Source: an uncultured Streptococcus sp. (GTDB lineage Bacteria > Bacillota > Bacilli > Lactobacillales > Streptococcaceae). Taken from it: a DNA stretch of 7,051 nt. The position numbers were made by a program, and so were the translations under genes. Under the pieces are notes generated by a model that was given only the letters and a program-made list of their open reading frames with translations, did no database searches and was not told the DNA's origin. The stretch spans positions 1 to 7,051 of the forward strand of contig NZ_CALHWC010000129.1 in NCBI RefSeq assembly GCF_938036805.1, read 5' to 3'. Every line of letters starts with the position of its first letter. Position 1 is the stretch's first letter. Positions 1 through 4,733 of this stretch are shown here, piece after piece.

Positions 1-55
1 GAACTGCAACTGCTGAGTTTGTTGTACCTAAGTCAATACCGATAATTTTAGACAT
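1..55 (-). CDS. dnaK: DnaK (Hsp70) chaperone, N-terminal 18 codons only
   Basis: This is the 5' end of dnaK, reading out of the window on the minus strand. The visible residues MSKIIGIDLGTTNSAVAV are the Hsp70 phosphate-1 loop, with the DLGTTNS motif that contacts ATP phosphates in the nucleotide-binding domain. The ATG is at 55-53, and an AAGGAG ribosome site (64-69) lies 8 nt upstream, so the start is secure. DnaK is the cytosolic ATP-driven holdase/foldase that works with DnaJ and with the nucleotide exchanger GrpE, encoded just upstream. The gene is the third in the hrcA-grpE-dnaK order but is separated from grpE by 379 nt of structured non-coding DNA. I see no convincing sigma-A promoter in that gap, so expression is inferred to come mainly from the CIRCE-controlled hrcA promoter. 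The rest of the gene is outside the window. Confidence 0.97.
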   Translation of the reverse strand, partial: MSKIIGIDLGTTNSAVAV

Positions 56-96
56 GCGTTTTTCTCCTTAAATTTTATTTTCTATTTTTCTTTTTA

Positions 97-208
97 ATAC
101 TCTTCTTAAGTGGCGACGCCATCAGAGCTTGACTCCGTCAATCTCTTTGACTAAACTTTGAGCCTAAGGTCTCAAAGTTTGCGTAAATAGCGCCACGGCG
201 AAGAGTAT
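97..208. repeat. 112-bp MITE/BOX-like structured repeat element
   Basis: The element is bounded by a perfect 9-bp terminal inverted repeat, ATACTCTTC (97-105) and GAAGAGTAT (200-208), with a second nested pair TGGCG (111-115)/CGCCA (191-195). Inside are two hairpins. One has a perfect 10-bp stem AAACTTTGAG/CTCAAAGTTT (153-162/171-180) with an 8-nt loop; the other is AGAG-TTGAC/GTCAA-CTCT with one mismatch (124-146). The whole can fold as a three-way junction on either strand. The ATACTCTTC end and the TCAAAG-rich stem recall pneumococcal BOX elements, but I cannot show identity. A further 7-bp inverted repeat TGGTTCA/TGAACCA (215-221/244-250) lies beside it. As RNA it would sit in the dnaK 5' leader, about 40 nt before the start codon. 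No coding frame is credible here. Confidence 0.7.
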
Positions 209-330
209 CGCCTTTGGTTCACTTCGCTCACTATTGGTAAAGCTGAACCATTGTTTATCATTCTTTCATAGTTTATTGTCGTTTCGGACAAGATTCCTAT
301 TTTATATTTTTATATGTTACGACACGAGGA

Positions 331-353
331 GTCGAAATCGATTTTATTTCGAC
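331..353. repeat. 8-bp perfect hairpin in the grpE-dnaK gap
   Basis: GTCGAAAT (331-338) and ATTTCGAC (346-353) form a perfect inverted repeat around a 7-nt loop. A/T-rich DNA (about 300-318) lies just downstream on the minus strand but is not a clean T-run, so this is a poor intrinsic terminator. It could be an mRNA-stabilising or processing structure between grpE and dnaK; that role is inference. Confidence 0.5.
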
Positions 354-371
354 GACGAGTTAGTAAGGAGG

Positions 372-438
372 CTAGGCAAACGCCATAGCGATTGCCGTTT
401 TCTGACGAGTTGCTTTAGCTACCGTCAGAATTGCCTAG
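372..438 (-). other. Composite inverted repeat overlapping the grpE stop codon
   Basis: CTAGGCAA (372-379) pairs with TTGCCTAG (431-438), and TTCTGACG (400-407) pairs with CGTCAGAA (423-430). Read from the minus strand, these give a nearly continuous 16-bp stem whose descending arm carries a 20-nt insertion. That insertion holds an alternative hairpin: GGCAA-CGC (375-383) with GCG-TTGCC (388-396). The TTGCC/GGCAA segments can therefore pair in two mutually exclusive ways. The grpE stop (435-437) lies inside the outer stem. No T-run follows on the minus strand, so it does not look like a simple rho-independent terminator. It is a candidate attenuator or RNA processing site. Confidence 0.55.
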
Positions 439-1001
439 TTATACACTACCACCATAGCTGGACGTAGGATTCGGTCATGAAGTTTGTAGCCTTTTTGGAA
501 GACTTGGGCAATGGTATCTGCTGGATGCTCGTCATCTGCTGGAACTGTTTGGATGGCCATATGATAGTTATGGTCAAATGCTCCGTCCGCTACGATTTCT
601 TCAATTCCTTCTTCTTTAAGGGCATGAATCAAGCTTTCTTGTACCATTTCCAAGCCTTTTTTGACGTCGTCTGTCAATCCTTCAACGGTAAGCGCACGCT
701 CAAGGTTATCCAAAGAAGGGAGAATCGCTTTTGCCAAATCTTGGCTACGATAGCGTTGCAAGAGTTGGCGTTCTTCATTGGCACGACGTTGGATATTTTG
801 CATTTCTGCATGAGCGCGAAGGTATTTATTTTCAAAGTCTTCTGCACGCTCATTGGCTAGTTCTAGTTCTGATTTTTCGGGAGTAGTTTCATCCGCTTCT
901 TTAGCGGTTTCTACCTTTTCTTCTGTAGTTTCTACAGCTTCTTCAGTAGCTTCTACCACTTCCTCTTCTTTTACTTTTTCATTTTTTATTTCCTCAGACA
1001 T
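435..1001 (-). CDS. grpE: GrpE, nucleotide exchange factor of DnaK
   Basis: GrpE is a cytosolic homodimer that releases ADP from DnaK and so resets the chaperone cycle. The 188-residue product has an acidic, Glu/Thr-rich disordered tail (about 1-45), a long helix that would form the dimer coiled coil (about 45-90, including NIQRRANEER), and the C-terminal beta domain. The family signature is visible from FDHNYHMA (142-149) to RILRPAMVVV near the C terminus. I chose the ATG at 1001 because AAGGAGG (1008-1014) lies 6 nt upstream and MSEEIKNE matches the pneumococcal N terminus as I remember it. An in-frame ATG at 1037 would add 12 residues encoded partly by the ribosome site itself. The gene follows hrcA by 38 nt, consistent with one transcript. 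The acidic tail seems longer than in the pneumococcal protein (about 174 residues from memory). The stop codon sits in a hairpin. Confidence 0.96.
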   Translation of the reverse strand: MSEEIKNEKVKEEEVVEATEEAVETTEEKVETAKEADETTPEKSELELANERAEDFENKYLRAHAEMQNIQRRANEERQLLQRYRSQDLAKAILPSLDNLERALTVEGLTDDVKKGLEMVQESLIHALKEEGIEEIVADGAFDHNYHMAIQTVPADDEHPADTIAQVFQKGYKLHDRILRPAMVVVYN

Positions 1002-1007
1002 TTTTCG

Positions 1008-1014
1008 CCTCCTT
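1008..1014 (-). promoter_or_regulatory. Ribosome binding site that sets the grpE start
   Basis: A full consensus AAGGAGG on the minus strand lies 6 nt before the ATG at 1001. It falls inside the possible N-terminal extension from the ATG at 1037, which argues against that longer start. Confidence 0.85.
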
Positions 1015-1039
1015 TTTAGGAATTTATGTAATTTCATGT

Positions 1040-2074
1040 TTAACTCACCTCATAATGATTACTACTCAAATATCGGTAGAAATCGATGAGTTTCATAGTT
1101 AGGACTCGATTGACAACATTGAGTTGACTAACCACCTTTTGGTAATCCAGATTGACTGGACCAACCACTGCCAGCATACCAAAGCCCCGATAGGGAATCA
1201 GGAATTTGCTGGAAATCAAGGTTAGATTAGCCAGACAGTCCTCTTGGCTAGCTGCGACTCGGACATTTTGCATTTGATCCTCGGCTAAGCTGTCACGGAT
1301 TTCAAAGGCGACCTTCTGCCGATCATCAAAGAACTGATAGGCCTCAAGATCCGCAAAACGTAACAACTGGACCTTACCAGCTACAGCTACTTTTTCCGAA
1401 AACATCTGAGCAAAAATATGCTCAAAGAGATCGAGAACATTGTCCGTCGTCGTAAAGTAACGCTGGATAATCTGCGGGATCTCCGTCCGAATCTTATAGT
1501 GAATGTCTAAGACCGTCTGTCCCAGAAAGCGCTCTTGAATCATATCCCTCAAGCGCAGTAGGTCTTCCTGGAGAAAATTCCTAGGAATCATGAACTGACT
1601 GGTCAGGGTATTGGACTCATCCAAAGTAAAGACAGCTAAGGCTGCATGCTGACTGAGAACCACGATATCAAAAGCTGTCAGTCGCTGCCGACTAGGCTCG
1701 ACATCCAGAGCTACAACCGTGCAATCACTCAACTCTGCCAAGACATCTGCCGCCCGCTGTAGGATATCCTCCAGCTTGAAGAACTCTTGGTCGAAAGCTT
1801 TGACAACTTCGTAGAGCTCATTTTCCGCCAGCTGATCAAAGGTCAAGGAATGGCGGACAAAATACTGGAAGCCTGCTACACTGGGCTTGCGGCCACTTGA
1901 TGTGTGGGCCTTTTCCAGCAATCCTTCCTTTTCCAAGGCTGCCATATCATTTCGAATAGTGGCACTCGAGGACTGGATAGACTCTTGCAAGGCTTTAGAA
2001 CCGACAGGCTCCTGCGTCTTGGTAAAGATATCAATAATTAGATTTAAAATCTCATTTTGGCGTTCTGTTACCAA
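1040..2074 (-). CDS. hrcA: HrcA, heat-inducible repressor of CIRCE operons
   Basis: HrcA is a dimeric repressor that binds CIRCE operators in front of dnaK and groE operons, and GroEL is known to keep it active. The product has an N-terminal winged helix (about 1-70) with SSATIRNDM (36-44) in the recognition region and the HTSSGR-PSVAGFQYFV segment after it. A GAF-like dimerisation domain follows, and the C terminus FYRYLSSNHYEV is typical of streptococci. I place the start at the TTG at 2074-2072. This gives 344 residues beginning MVTERQ, the family length and N terminus as I recall them, with GAGAGG 8 nt upstream. The GTG at 2083 would give 347 residues but has no spaced ribosome site. The gene is first in the operon and 38 nt before grpE. 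It is autoregulated through two CIRCE copies at 2131-2240. Confidence 0.96.
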   Translation of the reverse strand: MVTERQNEILNLIIDIFTKTQEPVGSKALQESIQSSSATIRNDMAALEKEGLLEKAHTSSGRKPSVAGFQYFVRHSLTFDQLAENELYEVVKAFDQEFFKLEDILQRAADVLAELSDCTVVALDVEPSRQRLTAFDIVVLSQHAALAVFTLDESNTLTSQFMIPRNFLQEDLLRLRDMIQERFLGQTVLDIHYKIRTEIPQIIQRYFTTTDNVLDLFEHIFAQMFSEKVAVAGKVQLLRFADLEAYQFFDDRQKVAFEIRDSLAEDQMQNVRVAASQEDCLANLTLISSKFLIPYRGFGMLAVVGPVNLDYQKVVSQLNVVNRVLTMKLIDFYRYLSSNHYEVS

Positions 2075-2082
2075 GGACCTCA

Positions 2083-2088
2083 CCTCTC
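2083..2088 (-). promoter_or_regulatory. Ribosome binding site supporting a TTG start for hrcA
   Basis: GAGAGG on the minus strand is spaced 8 nt from the TTG at 2074-2072. The same bases touch the alternative GTG at 2083-2081, so they could not serve that codon. A modest site plus a TTG start predicts weak translation of the repressor relative to grpE. Confidence 0.65.
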
Positions 2089-2130
2089 TTTAGAAAATTC
2101 CAGCCACTGGCGAGATTTTATTTTTTATAT

Positions 2131-2157
2131 TTAGCACTCTAATACATCGAGTGCTAA
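2131..2157. promoter_or_regulatory. CIRCE operator, promoter-proximal copy
   Basis: This is a perfect CIRCE: TTAGCACTC (2131-2139), a 9-nt spacer, and GAGTGCTAA (2149-2157). It lies just downstream of the -10 box of the hrcA promoter, over the predicted initially transcribed region. HrcA bound here would block initiation or early elongation. In RNA it is also a hairpin in the 5' leader. Confidence 0.97.
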
Positions 2158-2168
2158 ACCATGATTCT

Positions 2169-2196
2169 ATTATACACTCTTAAAAATGAATGTCAA
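2169..2196 (-). promoter_or_regulatory. Sigma-A promoter of the hrcA-grpE-dnaK operon
   Basis: The -35 TTGACA (2191-2196) and -10 TATAAT (2169-2174) are both consensus, separated by 16 bp, on the minus strand. A CIRCE lies on each side. Transcription should start near 2162, leaving a leader of roughly 90 nt before the hrcA TTG. I found no tandem GGTCAAA heptads, so CtsR control is not apparent. Confidence 0.93.
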
Positions 2197-2207
2197 GACA
2201 AAAAACC

Positions 2208-2240
2208 AAAAAATTAGCACTCTTTTTGCAAGAGTGCTAA
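2208..2240 (-). terminator. Terminator-shaped hairpin coinciding with the distal CIRCE
   Basis: On the minus strand the distal CIRCE can be read as an 11-bp stem, TTAGCACTCTT/AAGAGTGCTAA (2230-2240/2214-2224), with a GCAAA loop. It is followed directly by six T (2213-2208), then GG and six more T. It lies 26 nt after the stop codon of the ClbS-like gene and is the only terminator-like structure between that gene and the hrcA promoter. The stem is A/T-rich at its base, so its strength is uncertain. Confidence 0.6.
2214..2240. promoter_or_regulatory. CIRCE operator, promoter-distal copy
   Basis: This is a second perfect CIRCE: TTAGCACTC (2214-2222), a 9-nt spacer, and GAGTGCTAA (2232-2240). 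It ends 18 bp upstream of the -35 box on the minus strand. Centre-to-centre distance to the proximal copy is 83 bp, about eight helical turns, so two HrcA dimers could lie on the same DNA face. Paired CIRCE copies are common in Firmicute dnaK operons. Confidence 0.95.
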
Positions 2241-2266
2241 AAATCAGTCTCAAGTCCTAGAAAACT

Positions 2267-2818
2267 TTATTGGACAGGATTCCTTTTACAATTCTTTTGA
2301 TGAGCTTTAAGCTTTTTCATAGCCCAATCATAGTGGCTGGATGTAGAGCTGACAAAATAAGAACCCAAGGTCGTTCCGCCCGTCCATTTATAAACTCCCT
2401 TGGAAAACAATTCTTCATTGGTTAAGGTTGCGGCTAGGTCCAGGACAGCTCTATGCGAACTAGCCAGCAAAGAACTTGCCTCCTCAAGAGAGGTCTGCTG
2501 GTGCTTTTCCCAAAATGCGGCATTCATCTCACCATACGTTCTCCAATTGTAGGGAGCTGGCAGAAAAGTCTTCTCTTCTCCCCTTTGATTGGCCTGCACC
2601 CAGTTAAGTAGCAGTTGGTGCCATTCATAAAGATGGATTAAGACATCCCTCAAGTTCCGATCGCGCTTCCAGTGAGCTTCTTTCTTTTTCTCATCCTTTG
2701 AAAAATCAAAGGGCCTCGCCAACTCGTCCGCTGTCATGTTCGAAATAAGCAAATTGAGTTTTTCGAAATTTTCTGTAGCAGCAGCCAGCAAATCATTTTT
2801 TGTTACAGGTCTTGGCAT
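2267..2818 (-). CDS. ClbS/DfsB-family (DUF1706) DinB-like four-helix protein
   Basis: The 183-residue cytosolic protein has family landmarks in order: MPRPVTKNDLL (1-11), RDRNLRDVLIHLYEWH (52-67), FLPAPYNWRTYGEMNAAFWEKH (85-106), and a C-terminal YKWTGGTTLGSYFV followed by SSTSSHYDWA (143-166). These match the ClbS/DfsB/DUF1706 family, a DinB-like helical bundle. Its best-known member, E. coli ClbS, protects against colibactin by hydrolysing the cyclopropane warhead. Whether this protein has that activity is inference; many homologues are uncharacterised. The ATG at 2818 has an AGGAGG (2827-2832) 8 nt upstream, which overlaps the stop codon of the GyrI-like gene. The 12-nt gap makes co-transcription and coupled translation very likely. 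Full length, with no sign of damage. It ends 26 nt before the distal CIRCE. Confidence 0.88.
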   Translation of the reverse strand: MPRPVTKNDLLAAATENFEKLNLLISNMTADELARPFDFSKDEKKKEAHWKRDRNLRDVLIHLYEWHQLLLNWVQANQRGEEKTFLPAPYNWRTYGEMNAAFWEKHQQTSLEEASSLLASSHRAVLDLAATLTNEELFSKGVYKWTGGTTLGSYFVSSTSSHYDWAMKKLKAHQKNCKRNPVQ

Positions 2819-2830
2819 GATCGATTCCTC

Positions 2831-3445
2831 CTATCTGACGGAATACCTTAAGATAGTTTTCAACTTTTCTTCTGGTGTCCTCTTTTTGTTGCTTAAGTAA
2901 ATCTCTCTGTGAACTTGGTCGCATCTCTCCAATCCCAAGCTGCTTGCCAACTCATCCATTTTCTCAAAAGAGGCCGGCTCACTATCATAACTTCCTACAT
3001 GTAGGATCTGAATAGCCCGTTCCTCTGGAAAGCTCTGTAAACAGATGTCGTCGTAGAGGGGATTGGGCTTTTTCTTATGGACATGCTCAAGCGCCGCTGT
3101 AAACATGTCCTGATTGATGACATTGGGCTGCTGAATCATGAGCTGATAGCGAAGCTGACTTTTATCGAAGCCTTCCCCAGCAGCTTTTTCCCAGATCCCT
3201 TCCAAAGGATAGACCGTGAAATCCGTCACCTTGTCCTCCGCCTCATCTTTCATCATGGATTTAAAGAGCATTTTTATGGAATAGGCCAGTGAATAAAGGG
3301 CAGCTACCCGCTCGGAGAAATCCGCTTCATTGGGGTCACCCTCTCCTTCGATCACAATGAACTGTTGACTTGGCACCTCTACCAGCTCTGGCTTTTGCTT
3401 AGCTCCATAAAGAGCTTTTTCACTCTTTCTCCATTCATATTTCAT
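2831..3445 (-). CDS. GyrI-like small-molecule-binding domain protein
   Basis: The 204-residue protein is a stand-alone GyrI-like domain with no helix-turn-helix. It starts MKYEWRKSEKALYGAKQKPELVE-type and has the hallmark first strand and loop FIVIEGEGDPN (29-39). Later segments include FTVYPLEGIWEKA, QLRYQLMIQQP and ERAIQILHVGSYDSEPASFEKM, matching the two SHS2-type repeats of the fold. Members bind amphipathic ligands; some, such as SbmC/GyrI, guard against DNA gyrase poisons. Certain GyrI-like proteins have been reported to hydrolyse cyclopropanoid alkylators. The ATG at 3445 has AAGGAGG (3453-3459) 7 nt upstream. An extension to 3499 would translate that ribosome site and promoter DNA, so I rejected it. 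The gene lies 60 nt after the WYL regulator and 12 nt before the ClbS-like gene. The exact substrate is unknown. Confidence 0.87.
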   Translation of the reverse strand: MKYEWRKSEKALYGAKQKPELVEVPSQQFIVIEGEGDPNEADFSERVAALYSLAYSIKMLFKSMMKDEAEDKVTDFTVYPLEGIWEKAAGEGFDKSQLRYQLMIQQPNVINQDMFTAALEHVHKKKPNPLYDDICLQSFPEERAIQILHVGSYDSEPASFEKMDELASSLGLERCDQVHREIYLSNKKRTPEEKLKTILRYSVR

Positions 3446-3475
3446 CTTGCTGCCTCCTTTTCTCTTCTTAGTACA

Positions 3476-3509
3476 AGTATACAAGAAGATACCTGACACC
3501 CTATGTCAA
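3476..3509 (-). promoter_or_regulatory. Candidate regulated promoter and operator for the GyrI-like/ClbS-like pair
   Basis: On the minus strand a consensus -35 TTGACA (3504-3509) overlaps the stop codon of the WYL gene, and a TATACT (3476-3481) follows 22 bp later. That spacing is too long for unaided sigma-A use. A perfect inverted repeat TGACA-N5-TGTCA (3494-3508) overlaps the -35 box and the adjoining spacer. The near-identical site in the regulator's own promoter makes this a plausible WYL-protein operator. The promoter call is tentative; the repeat is directly visible. Confidence 0.5.
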
Positions 3510-4405
3510 GTTTTATATTTTTCTGCTAGCTTATGAATCATTTCTTTCATTTTCACTCGGATTTCGAGCGGATCTAAGACCTCCACAGCGTCTGCAAAGG
3601 ACAGGATGTAACTATATAGACGATGGTCGTTGGGAATTTCGATTTCTGTATATAAATTTCCTTCGGCATCTGTCCGAATGTCTCCGCCTAATTCGTCATA
3701 AACCCTGAAGGCAACTTTGCGATCAAACTTGACTGCCAGTTTAATGGTATTTTCGTAGGCCAGTTCTTTTTCCAAGACGACATCTTCAAAGCTGTCTTCA
3801 AATCTCTCCTCCAGCCGCTCCAGATTTTTCATCCGAGATAGCTTAAAATACCTGAATTCCTGTCGCAAGAAGCAAAAAGCATAAAGATACCAACTCTGAT
3901 TTTTAAAGAACAAACGGACAGGCTTGACACGGCGATTTGTCTCCCGCTCATTACTAGCAAAGTAAGAAAAAGAAACAAGGTGCTTACCTAGAATTGCAGT
4001 TTTCAATTGGTGAAAGGTATCTTCATATGTTTTATCGTTTTGCCAGTGATTAAAATCAATTTCGATCCAGTTGGGATTTTTGACTTGAAAAAGTGCCGAA
4101 AGCTTTGTAAGCAGGTCATTCTGGTAAAGCTGGCTGGTGCTGTCCAGACCTTGCAGGGCCGCCATGATCTGCTCTTTCTCCTCCGCTGTCAGCAAGGACT
4201 TCCGCAAGACAAAATCCTCTGCGATTTCTATGCCGCCACCCTTTCCTTGCGTGGTATAAATCGGAATCCCAGCGCTGCTTAGAGAATCCACATCTCGATA
4301 AATGGTCCGGACCGAGACCTCAAATTTCTCGGCCAGCTCCGTTGCAGTCACTTTCCCTCTCTCCAAAATGTAGTACAATATCCAAAATAGTCGATTATTC
4401 TGCAT
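3506..4405 (-). CDS. WYL-domain transcriptional regulator (YafY type)
   Basis: The 299-residue protein has an N-terminal helix-turn-helix of the HTH_11/DeoR kind (about 1-60), with TATELAEKFEVSVRTIYRDVDSL as the DNA-binding helices. A central WYL domain follows, with the namesake W172-Y173-L174 and FRYFKLSRM (184-192), then a C-terminal WCX-like extension ending AEKYKT. WYL domains sense ligands, nucleic acids in some cases, and many members respond to DNA damage or phage. I chose the ATG at 4405 (MQNNRLFWIL) because AAGGAG (4411-4416) lies 5 nt upstream, a good promoter precedes it, and helix 1 begins at once. The same frame stays open upstream to 4768, but that stretch is promoter and repeat DNA. 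The stop TGA (3508-3506) is part of the next promoter's TTGACA. It probably controls itself and the two genes downstream (inference). Confidence 0.92.
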   Translation of the reverse strand: MQNNRLFWILYYILERGKVTATELAEKFEVSVRTIYRDVDSLSSAGIPIYTTQGKGGGIEIAEDFVLRKSLLTAEEKEQIMAALQGLDSTSQLYQNDLLTKLSALFQVKNPNWIEIDFNHWQNDKTYEDTFHQLKTAILGKHLVSFSYFASNERETNRRVKPVRLFFKNQSWYLYAFCFLRQEFRYFKLSRMKNLERLEERFEDSFEDVVLEKELAYENTIKLAVKFDRKVAFRVYDELGGDIRTDAEGNLYTEIEIPNDHRLYSYILSFADAVEVLDPLEIRVKMKEMIHKLAEKYKT

Positions 4406-4427
4406 GCCTACTCCTTCTCCTCTTCCT

Positions 4428-4456
4428 ATTATACAATACTTGCCATAGCATGTCAT
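4428..4456 (-). promoter_or_regulatory. Promoter of the WYL regulator with embedded operator-like repeat
   Basis: The -10 TATAAT (4428-4433) and -35 ATGACA (4451-4456) are separated by 17 bp on the minus strand, 22 nt upstream of the start codon. Overlapping the -35 and spacer is TGACA-N5-TGGCA (4441-4455), one base off a perfect inverted repeat. It shares the TGACAT half with the site at 3494-3508, which suggests autoregulation. Confidence 0.75.
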
Positions 4457-4491
4457 ATTTAGGCAGGTTAGACCTAGGATAAGCTGTAATG

Positions 4492-4548
4492 AAAAAGAGA
4501 GTGGGACAGAAATTGGTAATTCGTTAGAATTCGATTTCGTCGTCCCAC
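4492..4548 (-). terminator. Probable terminator for mscS at the far end of repeat copy A
   Basis: Read on the minus strand, GTGGGAC (4548-4542) pairs with GTCCCAC (4507-4501), with further AATTC/GAATT pairing inside, and a T5 run (4496-4492) follows after CTCTC. It is the first stem-plus-T-run met by transcripts leaving mscS; the nearer hairpin at 4646-4671 lacks a T-run in that direction. It would also shield the WYL promoter from read-through. Confidence 0.5.
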
Positions 4549-4644
4549 CTCCGCACAGTTGAGTAGGGCTGTAAAAGCTGATGAAATCAGCGTAGTAGAG
4601 CCCACTCAACCACTGCGTCTTGCTCGACATTCCAAAGACAATTG

Positions 4645-4675
4645 AGAGGCTAGGACTTTTGTCCCAGCCTCTTTT
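4645..4675 (+). terminator. Hairpin with T-run in the plus direction (end of repeat copy A)
   Basis: AGAGGCT-A-GGAC (4645-4656) and GTCC-C-AGCCTCT (4661-4672) form a stem with one A/C mismatch, a TTTT loop and a trailing TTTT (4672-4675). It is terminator-shaped only for rightward transcripts, yet no plus-strand gene lies to its left. It would stop antisense transcription from running into the mscS 3' end. Confidence 0.4.
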
Positions 4676-4733
4676 AGTGATTAGAAACCTTATTTCCGAT
4701 AGATGTTGCTTGCCTTTGTTTCCCTGACCACTA

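Larger units (their letters stand above)
4492..4675. repeat. MITE-like intergenic repeat, copy A (three hairpins)
   Basis: The ends form an imperfect terminal inverted repeat: AAAAGAGAGTGGGACA (4493-4508) against the complement AAAAGAGGCTGGGACA (4675-4660), 14 of 16 identical. Inside are three hairpins. The first is GTGGGAC/GTCCCAC (4501-4507/4542-4548) enclosing AATTC-GTTA-GAATT. The second is GTTGAGT-GGGCT/AGCCC-ACTCAAC (4558-4570/4599-4610) enclosing GCTGAT-GAA-ATCAGC. The third is GAGGCT-GGAC/GTCC-AGCCTC (4646-4656/4661-4671). The rightmost 56 bp recur inverted at 6996-7051 with two mismatches. No coding frame, transposase or clear target duplication is visible. Repeats like this occur widely in viridans streptococci as far as I recall. 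Confidence 0.82.

Noticed and set aside
234..467. Plus-strand open frame of 77 codons in the grpE-dnaK gap
   Set aside because: It runs through hairpins and the grpE 3' end, has no ribosome site and resembles no protein I know.
853..1089. Serine-rich plus-strand open frame opposite grpE
   Set aside because: The Ser-rich composition is the antisense shadow of the Glu-rich grpE tail; it has no start signal.
2100..2270. CtsR operator in the heat-shock promoter region
   Set aside because: No tandem GGTCAAA heptads are present; isolated GGTCAA strings occur only inside coding sequence.
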